NCBI GenBank assembly: GCA_029718625.1
Contig: CM056383.1
Location: 14,377,066 to 14,441,065 of the forward strand
Source: Synaphobranchus kaupii
Lineage: Eukaryota > Chordata > Actinopteri > Anguilliformes > Synaphobranchidae
Direction of reading: 5' to 3'
DNA: 64,000 nt
The notes beneath the pieces are model-generated. The model searched no databases and had not been told where the DNA came from. It was given only the letters and a program-made list of their open reading frames with translations. Positions within the stretch are counted from its first letter, which is position 1, and each line of letters starts with the position of its first letter. This document shows positions 37,461 to 48,398 of this stretch, piece by piece. The position numbers and the translations under genes were made by a program.

Positions 37461-38202
37461 GTTTATGCAGGTTACTGAACATGGCAGCGTGATGATGTTG
37501 TTGAAGTTAATTGGCAAAGAAGGATTACCTGGAGGGAAATTAAAACTGCCATCAATATAGGATCCTCATTGTCATTTACTTTAATTCAAAAAGCAATTTT
37601 CACAATGCATACGTTTCCCGGCATTTTAAGCTCATGAATAAAAGATGTCGCTAAACAAAGAATTACAACTTGCACAGAAAATTCTAAAAAGGAAATACCT
37701 CTATAAATGGCTATATGTTTTCAAGTTGTTGGAGTTCCTTTCTACTCCTGTAATATTTATGCAATGAGATGATCATAAATAATTGATATTGTCCTTCAAC
37801 CAAGCAATATAGAAAGCCTGACTGTAGCGATTGGTGTGGCCACTTCAAGATGCTCAACCTCAGATAGAAATAGATGGATAGAGTGAGAGAGAGAAAGAGC
37901 GAGAAAGAACAAGACAGAGAGCGAGAAAGAGAGAGAGGGGATGCGTTTCAGGAATGCCTTCAAATTGGATGATTGGTAAATGTTCCATGCCTGTACAGGG
38001 CCATTACTTAGTTTTATTCTATATTAATTATATTAATTACTCTTGTGTGGAAGCAGAAAGAGAGACAGTGTTCTCTGAAGGGTAGAATCCTGGCATGCTA
38101 TTTTACACTTTGATATCACTGGTAACAAAATCTAGAACTATAAGTCCAATCTTCGCTTGTTGCTTGCATGTTTTCAGCATGTGCTATTCATCGGCAGAAA
38201 TG
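37461..38202. other. non-coding DNA
   Basis: AT-rich DNA with a GA-rich simple repeat at 37877-37940. No gene is seen. Confidence 0.6.
37877..37940 (+). repeat. (GA)n-rich simple repeat
   Basis: About 60 bases almost entirely purine, with gagagagaaagagcgagaaa and similar units. Confidence 0.85.
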
Positions 38203-38462
38203 CAGTGCAGTCCATTGGTATTTGGACAGTGACACAATTTTTGTTGTTTTGGCTCTGTACTCCAGCACATTGAATTTGAAATGGAACAGTGACTATGAGG
38301 TTAAAGTGCATACTTTCAGCTTTAATTTGAGGGTTTATATTTTGAGGGTTTACATCGATATTGGGTGAACTGTGTAGTAATTGTAGCCTGTTTCATACAC
38401 AGTCCCCCCATTTTAGGGGAGCAAAGGTAATTGGACAAATTAACAAACTTAAATAAAGTCAT

Positions 38463-38768
38463 AATATTTAATATTTACTTGCATATCCTTTGCATGCCAT
38501 GACTTCCTGCTGTGACCCAACAACATCAAAAGACCCTTGATATCTTATTTTCAGGTAACCTTACAAGGGATACTTTAACCTCTCTGCATTTGAATGGATC
38601 TGAATGGGAATTGGAGGTGGGGGGGGGGGGGGGGGGGACTAGATTTAGCTGTAAATTACACTGGAACAGTAGGGAACACATGGTTGGCTCAACGGCTGGA
38701 AGTCATCAAGGGTCTGAGGTATTAAACGCACCTCAAACCATCACTCTGCTGCCAGATATGCAGTAGAT
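38463..38768 (-). repeat. shared internal core, copy C
   Basis: Reverse-oriented copy of the core seen at 20927-21225 and 24565-24868. Compare tgcatatcctttgcatgcca and tctgctgccagatatgcagt with the complements of the other copies. The site that reads tcccaccccc in the other copies has become a 19-G run on the plus strand (38619-38637). Confidence 0.8.
38619..38637 (+). repeat. poly-G tract (19) inside element C
   Basis: Run of 19 guanines at the position where the other two core copies have only 5-6 cytosines on their coding strand, so the homopolymer expanded after the copies diverged. Confidence 0.85.
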
Positions 38769-38879
38769 GTAGACGGATCTTCTCCCGACTTATTTCACGT
38801 AGAATTCAACAGGGAAATGAGTCAGGAGAAACAACTCTTAAAGCACCCAGATGAGGAAAATGAGAGGAACAAACACTGA

Positions 38880-40640
38880 GGGACGCCTGTCGCGAGGTTA
38901 TGAGGTCTCGAGACCGCACCCCCTCCCCTCGCGCGTGACTATCCAGCTATGCCACAGATACCCCGTAGTAGCCAGAGAGAATGCACGTAGAATGCAGAAA
39001 GGCCCGTCTTCACGGCGTACATGTATCTGCACGTCTCTGAGGACGGCGAGTCATCCAGTGCGTTTCGCTGCGGTGACCAAGAGCAAAATTAGAAATGAAT
39101 GAAGCCCATTGTTTGAAAGTTAGCTCCATTATACTTCTAACCACACCCCCCCTTTGACCCCCGACCACGACTACACCGCATCAAGGATTCTCTCCATCGA
39201 GCGGGGAAAGTGCAATCGCGGGCTGCCCAAGAGACCGCGAGAGGCTACGGCCTCGTCTGCCTCGCCGTCAGTCTGTCTGAGACATTATCTTCAGTCTTTG
39301 AAGCCGGCCCGCGTGGAGCGGACCCAGCTCAGCGGCGCTGGTCTCTCGCTGTCCGCAACGAGTGCAATTATGACGCCGTCGTGATTGATATTCTGCATCT
39401 GACCGGGGGAACAAAGTGGACCACTCGGAACATAATTAGAATTAGGGCCAAACGAGGAGATGACTACACGATTTCTCCATATTCATTTGGTTGCGTCGCA
39501 AATGACATGCGAGTTAATGGCCCGGAGTCGTGTCGACGCAATAAAGCGCTGCCGTGGGGCGGGGGGGGAGGGTTGCGCAGGAACGCGGTCAAAACCGCGA
39601 TGCGTCATGCAGCGAGAGGCAGCCCGACCATGGAATCGACAATCCAACTTTTTGGGCGAGTTCAAACGGAACAATATTCCTGTTTGTATAAATTTTCTGG
39701 TGCTTCTAAAATTCAATTATGACATCCAGCACCACGGACAGCGACGGTCTTTGCAGTGAACTGCAGAGGGAGATCAAACACATTTACAGCGGGATAATAA
39801 GACGGCCCTGTCCGAAGGCATTTGAGAACTCGCCTGAACTCGAACTGGATAGCGCAGCAGCAGGGCCGCAGAAGAATTGCTAAAGTCTCACACCGGCGTG
39901 TTGTTTCCTGCAGGTTTCCACTTTAATGGCTGATCCCGCGCCCGCGTGAAATATTGCGACCGCCGCCCGCGCACGTGCGGACTGCGAGGACGCGCGCTCC
40001 CGCGTTAAAACCCGCAGGCCGTCCTGCGGCTTCGTTGCTCGGCTGGGGAGATTACCTTTGTTAATATCCTGAATTGGCATATTGCGTTTCCGCGCGTATC
40101 AACTGGATACAAAACTCCCCGCCGCGTAAAACGCGACCGATTGGCCGAGATAAAGTACGAAGAAAAGGACGAATGACGTGGGAGGGTTTGACCCCCCTTT
40201 TTTTTCATCCCGCAGCGAGGCGAACAACTATTGCCTCTGGGGTAATTGAAGTGACCGGCTGGCCATCTGCTGTCAGTGACCCCCCCGAGACTCACAGTTC
40301 CCCATTATGAGCTTATGAACAAGCGCCTCTGCTTCAACAGAACATCGTGTTTAAACTGGCGGGACGGAAGGGTCCGGCAGCTGAACAAAGACCCGGTGGC
40401 ACGGAGCTGCGCCCCGCTTTAATTAAACGGTACGGAGGGGGAATTCCGCAGGCCCCGTTCGACAGAAACGGTCGCCTGCGAGACGTGAAAAGAACGACCG
40501 CGTCCGAAAGAATGCTCGCGGCCGCTATCGTTTCCAACTTTAGCCGCGAGCGCCCATCTCTAAGCCGACTATTCCTATGAGAAAGCAGAGACTGAGGGCC
40601 GTGCGAAAAAGCATCACGTGGTAAGGACGTAGACGAGGAG
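38880..40640. other. largest CpG-rich block
   Basis: About 1.75 kb with dense CpG, for example ctcgcgcgtgact, ccgcccgcgcacgtgcggac and gcgcgctcccgcg. Frames of up to 170 codons plus strand (39210-39722) and 160 codons minus strand (40334-40816) are open but overlap other frames and lack recognisable domains. It may be a CpG island for a promoter or an enhancer block; no TATA box, splice-site pair or coding exon can be demonstrated. Segments near 39360-39530 have even composition and TAAT-type cores. Confidence 0.5.
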
Positions 40641-41904
40641 TGCTCGAAAAAGGTCACAGGACTCAAACGTGTGATGCTGTAACGCTGATGCTGTCTCAAA
40701 GGGACTCTCGCGCAGGAACCTCTAATGCAGGGCGGTGGTCTAATTTTCTGAATGGTTCCATCTCGTGGGAACGGCCTTTCTGAAACGCGGTTCTTTTCCC
40801 AATATTGCACGTTCATTCAAATCTGAGTCCTTGCCAGAAAGTCATTCTTGGAAGGCTCAAAGGGGCTGAAGGGTGATGTTTTTAATGGATCACCTACATC
40901 GGTCGCCTGAACGGGCCCATCGGGAGCACCAGGTACAGAAAGGCGCCGCTTTATCAAAAAAGTGAGACTTCCTTTGACCTGAATGCACCGTTAAAAAAGG
41001 CGACTGCGTATTTCGCAGCATTTATCGGCTCAAAACTATATATTCTATAACGCAGCCCTAATTCAACCTACCCCACCATCCTCCACCACCTTCCCTTATA
41101 TAGTTATTTAGACTTTTTGTAGCATCATGATGAGGACTTTTAGGACAAATCTAATGCTGTGTCCTCAGTATGGGCGTGTACATAGTAAATTGCGTTCTTT
41201 TTAAAAAAAATTTTGCTTTATTTTAAATTTAAAGTACAGCGTCCCCTTAGGATGGAACTAATGTAGTTTGACAGACATGACTTCGGCAATTGCTCATGAA
41301 GATGACAGCAAGCATCGATCAACGATACTAAACAGAGTTTCGAAAATGCATAATTTATTAGTTTGCGCATAGCAAACACGTTCCGAACAATCTCATTTCC
41401 CGGCACTTACCCACGGAAATTGAAACTTCTAATTGGAGTTCGCAAAACGTAAACAGGAAATGTAACAGATCCACTGAAATTTGTTTTACACATTCCTTTA
41501 AGGCAGCACTGGACGTCGTTTGTTCAGTTCTTAAAATGTGCACAGAATACTTCTTACACCTTGTGTTCTATAAAATTAAGACCAAAAGAAAAGGCCGGAG
41601 AGAATGGAAAAGATGCCCCTTTTGAAGGTCTGTGTAAGCTAATGGGAAATGGCAAAAGCACTCACCTTTCCCACTAGTTGAATTCAAAACCTGGACAAAG
41701 TCATTCCAAGGTGATTTTTTAAAAGAACTGAACACTGGGTCTCTCTGACTCGATTAATTATTAATTGAGCGCTCGCTGGCAGGAGCCCCAGCCTAATTTC
41801 AAAAGAAAAGATGAGAGATTGTGTGGGACATGCAATAACGCTTTCCTGCAGTTCAGTTTTAACCTGCACAGCAGCCCCAGTGTATCATTACTGAAGCAGA
41901 AGTG

Positions 41905-41907
<3 letters not shown>
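40641..41907. other. non-coding DNA
   Basis: Mostly unique DNA. No transposon or exon is recognised. Confidence 0.6.
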
Positions 41908-41940
<33 letters not shown>

Positions 41941-41997
41941 ATGTCTGTCTGTCTGTGTGTGCATGTGTACGCGTGCCTGTCTGTGTTTGTGTGTGTG

Positions 41998-42048
<51 letters not shown>

Positions 42049-42095
42049 GTCTGTCTGTCCGTACGCATTTGTGTGTGTATGTGTGTGCGCGTGCA
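41908..42095 (+). repeat. long compound (GT)n / (CTGT)n microsatellite
   Basis: About 190 bp of GT repeats with tctgtctgtctg blocks and gcgc interruptions. All long frames across it on either strand are translations of the repeat. Confidence 0.95.
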
Positions 42096-43324
42096 TGTAC
42101 AATTTGCAAAGCGTTGCTTTTATTGCGGTAATTCGGCGAAAGCGCCGTGCACAATGGCACAAGCCTAATGCTTTGTGAGGGACGAGAACTGGCAACCTCT
42201 GGGAGAAAGCTCATGGCTCTTCAGCAGTGCTCATGCACACGTGCGCATGCCGGGCGGGGGTTTGCTCTTTTTACAAAGAGGCGCTAGGCACTGCTATCGT
42301 GCGCTCAATTACCCGATCGTATCGACGGGGGGCTTTTATCAGGCCCCCGAAGAGCCATCTCGTGGCCGTACTCTTGTCTTCAAGTGCACCTCACTTACCA
42401 AGGTTGCTTTGTACGCAGAGCTAGATTAAAACTGGCGATGAGGCTTTGAAATGTCACAGACGCCGTTAAATATGGCGACACACAATGAAACTGAATACGA
42501 AGCCGTAAGAGTCAAAGTATATCCCGGCAACAAGGTAAACACCCAACAGTGGCAACATAGAATTAGACGTTTAATATGGCGTGACATTTAAAAAATAAAT
42601 AAATAACTCCATCTTATTGAGTTTCCGTCTTTGGCGTTTCCTGCTAAGGAATGCCATTTTTACTGCACTAAGATATCTGAACGGAGCTATATCCCTCTCT
42701 GATGTTATAGAAAATGAAAGTAAACACAAATATCATGTTTGAAGGAAAATAGCTCCCAGAATTGAGAAGAAATTAAACTAACCACGGTAGAAGGTTCTGA
42801 CGGGGATAATCACAGACTATGCACACAGCAAACATCACTTTCTCTTTCCATTTTTTATTTATTTCAAATATTGATTGATGCCTATGCAGATTGACTCTCT
42901 CGCAGATTAGACGTACATAAAATTAACATCAGGTAAACTAGAGAAAAATTGTTGGTGAACAGACCAGATTGCCCATAAAGGACATTATAATCATCATTGA
43001 GTTCCAATAACTGAATTTCATTTGTGCAGTAAAGAGTGTTTATGCAAAGCCACTCTTGAACAGTTGCCTTTCAAGCATTCTGCAATCTTCCTGTTGGTTG
43101 CCAAAGGACCTGGCACCGCTATATGTGATATGAGCATCTGCTCTGACAGCTGCAGGCCCAACAATAAATGGCCTTTGCGCCGTGACATGGCCGTGGCAGT
43201 GCTACCACATGGACCACACCAACTCAGTACATAAAGAGAAAACAAACATTGCCAAGACTTGTTGGTATATATGCTGCTGCTCACAGAGACCTTGGGCAAC
43301 AGTGCCTATGGCAACACTGGTATG
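42096..43324. other. non-coding DNA, candidate conserved segment
   Basis: No gene is recognised. The stretch 43010-43240 is of even composition with several palindromic binding-site-like words (tatgcaaag, gacagctgcag) and could be a conserved non-coding element. Confidence 0.5.
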
Positions 43325-43935
43325 ATTAGCATAGCATAACATAATGTCGAGAAGAGGTCATGGAGCCCAACCTTGCTCGACATTTCCCTACCACTAAAGG
43401 GTACCTAGTGCTCACCGTTTACCTACAAACTAGATTGTACATAGCACCGTATCAAGCCTGGTCTTGAAAACCCCCAGAGTTTCAGCCTCTACTATAAGAC
43501 CTGGCAAGCTATTCCACACAGCGACTACTCTCTGTGTGAAGAAATGCTTCCTGATGTCTGTGCGGAATTTACCTTTTGCTAATTTCCATATATGCCCCCT
43601 CATTCTACTGACAGAACTCAACCTGAAGAATCTCTTGCAGTTCATTAGGTTGTTCCCTTTTATGATTGTCCCCCAAGTCTCATTTTACTAAACTTAGAGA
43701 TAAAGTTTCCTCTTTTATCTTTCAGACCAGGAACAAATTTAGTTGCCCTTCGTTGAACTTTTTCCAGAGCCTCTAGTAGTACGGTACCCAGAACTGCACA
43801 CAGTACTCTAGTAAGTGTGGTCTGACAAAGGTATTGTATAACTCAAATTAATTTATACTAAATACTTTTGGCTGTATATCCCAGCATCCTGTTGGCCTTT
43901 TTTACTAAATGCTGGAATGCAAAATGCCTTTTTTC
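43325..43935 (-). mobile_element. L2/CR1-type LINE fragment, end of the reverse transcriptase ORF
   Basis: On the minus strand, broken frames encode the tail of a non-LTR retrotransposon ORF2. A degenerate segment (about 43870-43730) has the look of the VRPhLEYcvQ..P and VQRRATK motifs. The open stretch 43645-43430 then reads RGHIWKLAKGKF, FFTQRVVAVWNSLP and FKTRLD, the usual order downstream of the reverse transcriptase in L2/CR1 elements. Stops and frameshifts separate the parts, so it is a dead, 5'-truncated copy. The lower-coordinate end carries the short 3' UTR, ending near repeated atagcata/acataat words. The choice between L2, CR1 and relatives is not settled. Confidence 0.8.
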
Positions 43936-44689
43936 TAAATGCGATATCACCCGGATCTGTATAATGCAGAATATAATAACAAATATACAAATATAGTTCA
44001 TAGCTCCTCCCATCATCGCATCAGAACCACAGATCTCCCGCCGTCATATAAATCTATAGTGATATTACAGTCTATATTGGATGATGATGATGATGATTAT
44101 GGTGATCATGGAAATACATGGCTGAAGCAGCATATGTCCTTCACCCCATTACTAAACCTAACCATAACCCTAAACCCCAATCCCAATCCCTTCCAATTCT
44201 AGGTTATTGCTTTTAACTAACTGCACTGGCAAGCAATCCAATTTGTGTTCAGGAGTCATCTCTTCACCAAAATTTGCATCAAGTAAAACCCCTTAATATC
44301 ACTGAGGATCCGGATAATCAGATTTTCCACATTTCAGCAGTCAGCAACGGGGGCTGAAACTAAATCACCCCGCAGGTGCAGGTTATTTTCTAACCAGTCC
44401 AATCTTTCTGACTGGGTGAGAGACATTGATTTGGCCAATCACGGCTCATCGATTACGGGGCTGCTATTGTTATTGAAAGGCAAGTATTCGCATCTGCAAT
44501 CGATTCACGTGCAGGAACAGGGGGTATTTATAATGCTGTTGCATCTCCTATCGACTGCTCTCCTCCTTCAGAGTAACAGTGAGGAGCACTCATTTATTTA
44601 CAGCCGTTCTGCGTTCCAAATATAATATTCAGCAAATGGCAACAATGTGTGTTAAAAGTATTTCATAGCCCTGCTGGAGCATGGAGAAC
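43936..44689. other. non-coding DNA
   Basis: No gene is recognised. A short (GAT)n run lies at 44077-44098. Confidence 0.6.
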
Positions 44690-45380
44690 GGTGTCACGGC
44701 GCACCCCTCCTACGGAAAACAAAAGGAAAGTGAAAGAATGAGAACTCTCCGGGTAGGCCATAATTACGGCGCCGTCTTTCCGCACGAAACCCCTCGCTTC
44801 TGGGACGACACCCCTGACCGACGTCTCTCCTACTACTTTGCGGAAAGCAAATTGCGAGACGCAAACACGGCGGCGTGTGGAAAACCGCTCCGTCGCGGTG
44901 CATCAAGACTGGTCAGAAAATGTCAGCCGGAATAAGGTTCCACCGATAATTGGGTATTCCTCCCTTTGCTTTCTTTATTCATTGATAACGAGATGGGGCG
45001 AAACGTCCACCGATTACACGACGTCTTGCTGTGAAGCCGCCTTACCACCTGCATTCTGGGGGGAGGAGAAGAGGGAGAGGGCGAGCGTAGCCACTTTTAT
45101 TAAGCAGTAAATGTATAAAAAAAATTTTTTTAAAAAGAACTCGGCGACGCAGGTTCGGCTGCCAGCGTAGCGGCGGCCGACGCGTCAGCGCAGTGAAGAG
45201 GCAGGATTTACTGCTCTGCGGCGCGCTCTCTCAAACGCTCTTCAGCAGACCCTTTAATTCGCTCGAATGTGGCCAGGGAGAAAAGAGGCATTGGCAAGCA
45301 GAGCAGAGCGACCGCGTCGGGGGGGAAAGGTAGGGGCTCGGGCCTGTGGGAGGGGCGAAAGCACAGCGCGTGCCGGCCAC
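44690..45380. other. CpG-rich block
   Basis: CpG-dense DNA such as gcgtagcggcggccgacgcg near 45166. Overlapping frames of 70-90 codons occur on both strands without recognisable domains. Possible CpG island or regulatory block. Confidence 0.45.
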
Positions 45381-45408
45381 TGCCGGTTACAGCAGAGGAA
45401 CACTAATG

Positions 45409-45715
45409 AATACATTTGAATAAAGCAATAAAATATTGCCTATTGACATTATGCGTTCCTCCCATGAGGCCAGTGGCCTTAGCGGTCCTTAATGGCCTGC
45501 ATAGCTGTTGCTGGGCCTGTCCACGTGTAAACACCTACTGAGTGAAAGAAGTTCAAACTAAAGAATACATTTAAATAAAGGAACAAAAAAGGACCATTGA
45601 CGTCATGTGTTGCTCCCCTGATGCCAGTGGCCTTAGCGGCCCTTAATGGCCTGCGTAGCACGGCTGCTGGGCCTGTCCACGTGTAAATATCCGCAGTGAA
45701 AGAAATTCAGATCAA
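45409..45715 (+). repeat. diverged 154-bp tandem duplication
   Basis: Two head-to-tail copies starting at gaatacattt (45409) and gaatacattt (45563). Best-kept parts are gccagtggccttagcgg, ccttaatggcctgc and tgggcctgtccacgtgtaaa. The left third is diverged, while the central 80 bp is well kept. Confidence 0.9.
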
Positions 45716-47828
45716 AATCCCCCTCTAACATAACACACTAACAAACAGAGAGATGGGCACATGGGCTGACCATGAATAGTAATAACGGACAGGACCCCTC
45801 ACTGATGCACATCCTGCATGCAACTCCAATCGAGTTAAAGGGCACAGAAAACCGCTCTATTAGACATCAAACCCCAGGGGAAGCGGGTGGTCGGACAAAA
45901 CTGTGCATTGCTAATTGAGAATTCTAATTCTAATCTATTTTTAAATGAACGTTGTGCTTTTCTCCTCCGACTGAAATGTTTTCAAATTCAGTTTCATATA
46001 CTTTCTTTCTGAAGGTGATCAATAAATAAATAAATAAATAAATAAAAATAATGGCGCCAAACAAATATGCACGTCAAATGTAAATTTTTAGGTAAACCGC
46101 AGATAGCATTTTTTGGAGAACAGTTCTATGTGCTCTTTAAGCCTGTTGGTATAAATCCCCATCGGAGCAGAACTCCTCAGCCACGGAGATGCTATGTGTC
46201 ACCCTAATTTGCAGCCGACATTTATTTCCTGCTTATGTTGCAGGATGGTGAAGCAAACATTACTGTGCAATTGCATCCAGCAAAGTGGATGACAGGCACA
46301 GATTTTTCAATCTCATAGCCACCACCACAGGGAGCTTGATTATATTGTTTATCCACTTTTTAAAAGGACATAAATCTAGAAGGATTATGTCACCTCTTTG
46401 GTCAACCAGGTCCTAAATGTCCTAAATGGTTTGCCAATATGCTTGACATCACAAAACTGATTTGTATCCGTGTGTATGCACTGCAAATGATTGTGGTAAT
46501 CTATAGTGGAGATAATCTATAAAATGTTTATTGGGTCTTAGGGTCATCTCTTAGTACCCTATATATTTCAGCGCTTTTATTGCCCATTGAACATGGACTT
46601 AACAAATTAGTCCGGCCAGAGAAGTCCTGCTGGATCTATTAGCGCAAGACGATGTATCCATTTAACCTCGCACTCAGTAAAACACCGCGTTAATGAATAA
46701 GTTGGATTGAAAAATGAAGATGGGAATGTGTTCCGTTTAAAGCGCCAGGAATGCGTGGCATTCCCTCTCCAGTAGTTCTGTATCGATGTTGTGGCCGCCG
46801 CTCGCCTTCCTGGAGCTGGTAAAGGTTAATGTCTTCCCTTTAATCAAGGGTCATGCAGTGTGCCATCCAAGACGGAGCCAGAAATATTCACTGGAAGTGC
46901 ATCTGTTGCTTTGAACCAAACGGCACTCTAATGGCTAAGGCAAAAGGAGAGACCAGATTCCATTTGGAAGTCACGATAATCTGTAAATACGTTAAACTTC
47001 ACAATTTGTCCCGAGCAATACATTTATTTGTGTAATGGATGTTTAGCTTCTGGAGACAACAGCAGTCAACATTATACCAAAAGAAAAGGCTCACAAAGCA
47101 TTTCCCAAAGCTAATCTGATTTAGGCCAAGAAAATAAATGAAATAAATTTCGATTTTTGTTGTTGAGACTGTCACTGTTATTATATTGGGCGAGTCGGGA
47201 CTGCCGCGCAGAATTAACTGCAAATCTGCTCTGTTCCCGAACCCCCGCCGCCGGCTGAGACTACTACTGCGGCCAGGGTCCGCGATGGCATGTCCTCCCG
47301 CCAAATTACACGATTCGAGAAGTCCGTTTGGACTGCCAAGCTCGTTGATGCCGTCGCCCTCCAGTCAATCAGGCTGGCAGTGATAAGAACACACAAGCCT
47401 ACAGCCCTCAGAGAACTTAATCACCAATGCGTTTTATATGCAAATGTACTGAAAACACCTCCCGTGGCAATTAGTGGTCTTTAATGGCAATACTTTCAGG
47501 CCATTGTTTTGTACTTTTGACAATATTACATTCTTAAACATCTGCATACATTCCCTTTTTTGTGGTTTCCAGTGGGGTTTCTTTCTTTCCTGGCCAATTT
47601 TGCCATTAGTTCGGATGAATAAATTACTGAAATACAGCAAAAACAACATGAGAAACATAAACATACAAAAATATGAGGAGCTTCCTGAACCTATCAACTG
47701 GTCTGCACTGGGGCGCAGTCAACCTCATTTCTGGCTTAACATTTACACGCAGTTTGCAAATTCTTTGGGGTATTGCCATTGTTGAATGTATTGTAAAGGA
47801 CAATTATCACTTAGCATGTGTACCTACC
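45716..47828. other. non-coding DNA, candidate conserved segments
   Basis: No gene is recognised. An (AAAT)n run lies at 46019-46048. Segments 46140-46330 and 46640-46960 have even composition without simple repeats and look like candidate conserved non-coding elements. Frames of 60-103 codons near 47000-47800 have no recognisable domains. Confidence 0.5.
46019..46048 (+). repeat. (AAAT)n microsatellite
   Basis: About seven tetranucleotide units. Confidence 0.9.
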
Positions 47829-48354
47829 TATTTAGCCAAAAGTATCCTGACACCCCTTGGAGTGGGGCTGGTTTTCATGATTTGGGCTAGGCCCCTTAAA
47901 TCTTAATGCTACAGCAGACAATGACATTCTACACAATTCTGTGATTCCAACTGTGTGGCAACAGTTTGGGGGAAGGCCCTTTCCCGTTTCAGAATGACAA
48001 TGCGCCCATGCGAGGTCAATACAGAATGGTTTGTAAAGATCGTTGTGGAAGAACTTCACTGGCCTGCACAGAGCCCTGACCTCAACCCCATCGAACGCCT
48101 TTGGGATCAACAGGAAAGCTGACTGCGAGCCAGGCCTAACCGGCCAACATAAGTGCCCAACCTCACTAATGCTCTTCTGGCTGAATGGAATAAAATCCAT
48201 GACGCAATGTTCCAACATCTAGTGGAAAGCCTTCACAGGAGAGTGAGGCTGTTATAGCAGCAAAGGGGGGTGGGGACAACAACTCCATATGCCCATGATT
48301 TTGGAATGACCTGTTGGATGAGCAGGTGTCCATATACTTTTGGCCATGTAGTAT
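47829..48354 (+). mobile_element. internally deleted Tc1-like element with transposase remnant
   Basis: The left end reads tatttagccaaaagtatcct gacacc and the right end ggtgtccatatacttttggc catgtagtata, imperfect inverted repeats of a known fish Tc1 type. Between them, plus-strand codons in broken frames give FQNDNAPM, HWPAQSPDLNPIERLWD, ANALLAEW-like and HLVESLHRRV, the C-terminal third of a Tc1 transposase. The aspartate of NDNAP and the glutamate of NPIE are the last two residues of the DD34E catalytic triad. The N-terminal DNA-binding part and first aspartate are deleted, and stops and frameshifts occur, so it is a dead relic. Confidence 0.9.
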
Positions 48355-48398
48355 ATTTATTTATTTTCATTTCCCCCAGTAAAGTTATTTTAAAATGA

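Larger units (their letters stand above)
38203..38845 (-). mobile_element. Tc1/mariner-type element C, right arm missing
   Basis: The left end cagtgcagtccattggtatt is followed by tggacagtgacacaattttt, a third fish Tc1-type terminus. A second end-like motif (aaggtaattggacaaatt) lies at 38426-38443. The shared core follows in reverse orientation (38463-38768), with codons for QEVMACKGYASKY and a stop on the minus strand, then a hairpin-like segment also found in element B. No complementary arm is found after 38845, so the element is truncated there. The core is interrupted by a 19-G run. Confidence 0.75.

Noticed and set aside
39210..39722. 170-codon frame in the CpG-rich block
   Set aside because: It has no recognisable domain, overlaps other open frames, and contains a glycine run from a G tract. 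Open frames are expected in GC-rich DNA.
40334..40816. 160-codon minus-strand frame
   Set aside because: It has no domain or motif and lies in CpG-rich DNA with a competing plus-strand frame.
41761..42214. Several 70-144-codon frames on both strands
   Set aside because: All cross the long GT microsatellite and consist of Cys/Val or His/Thr repeats.
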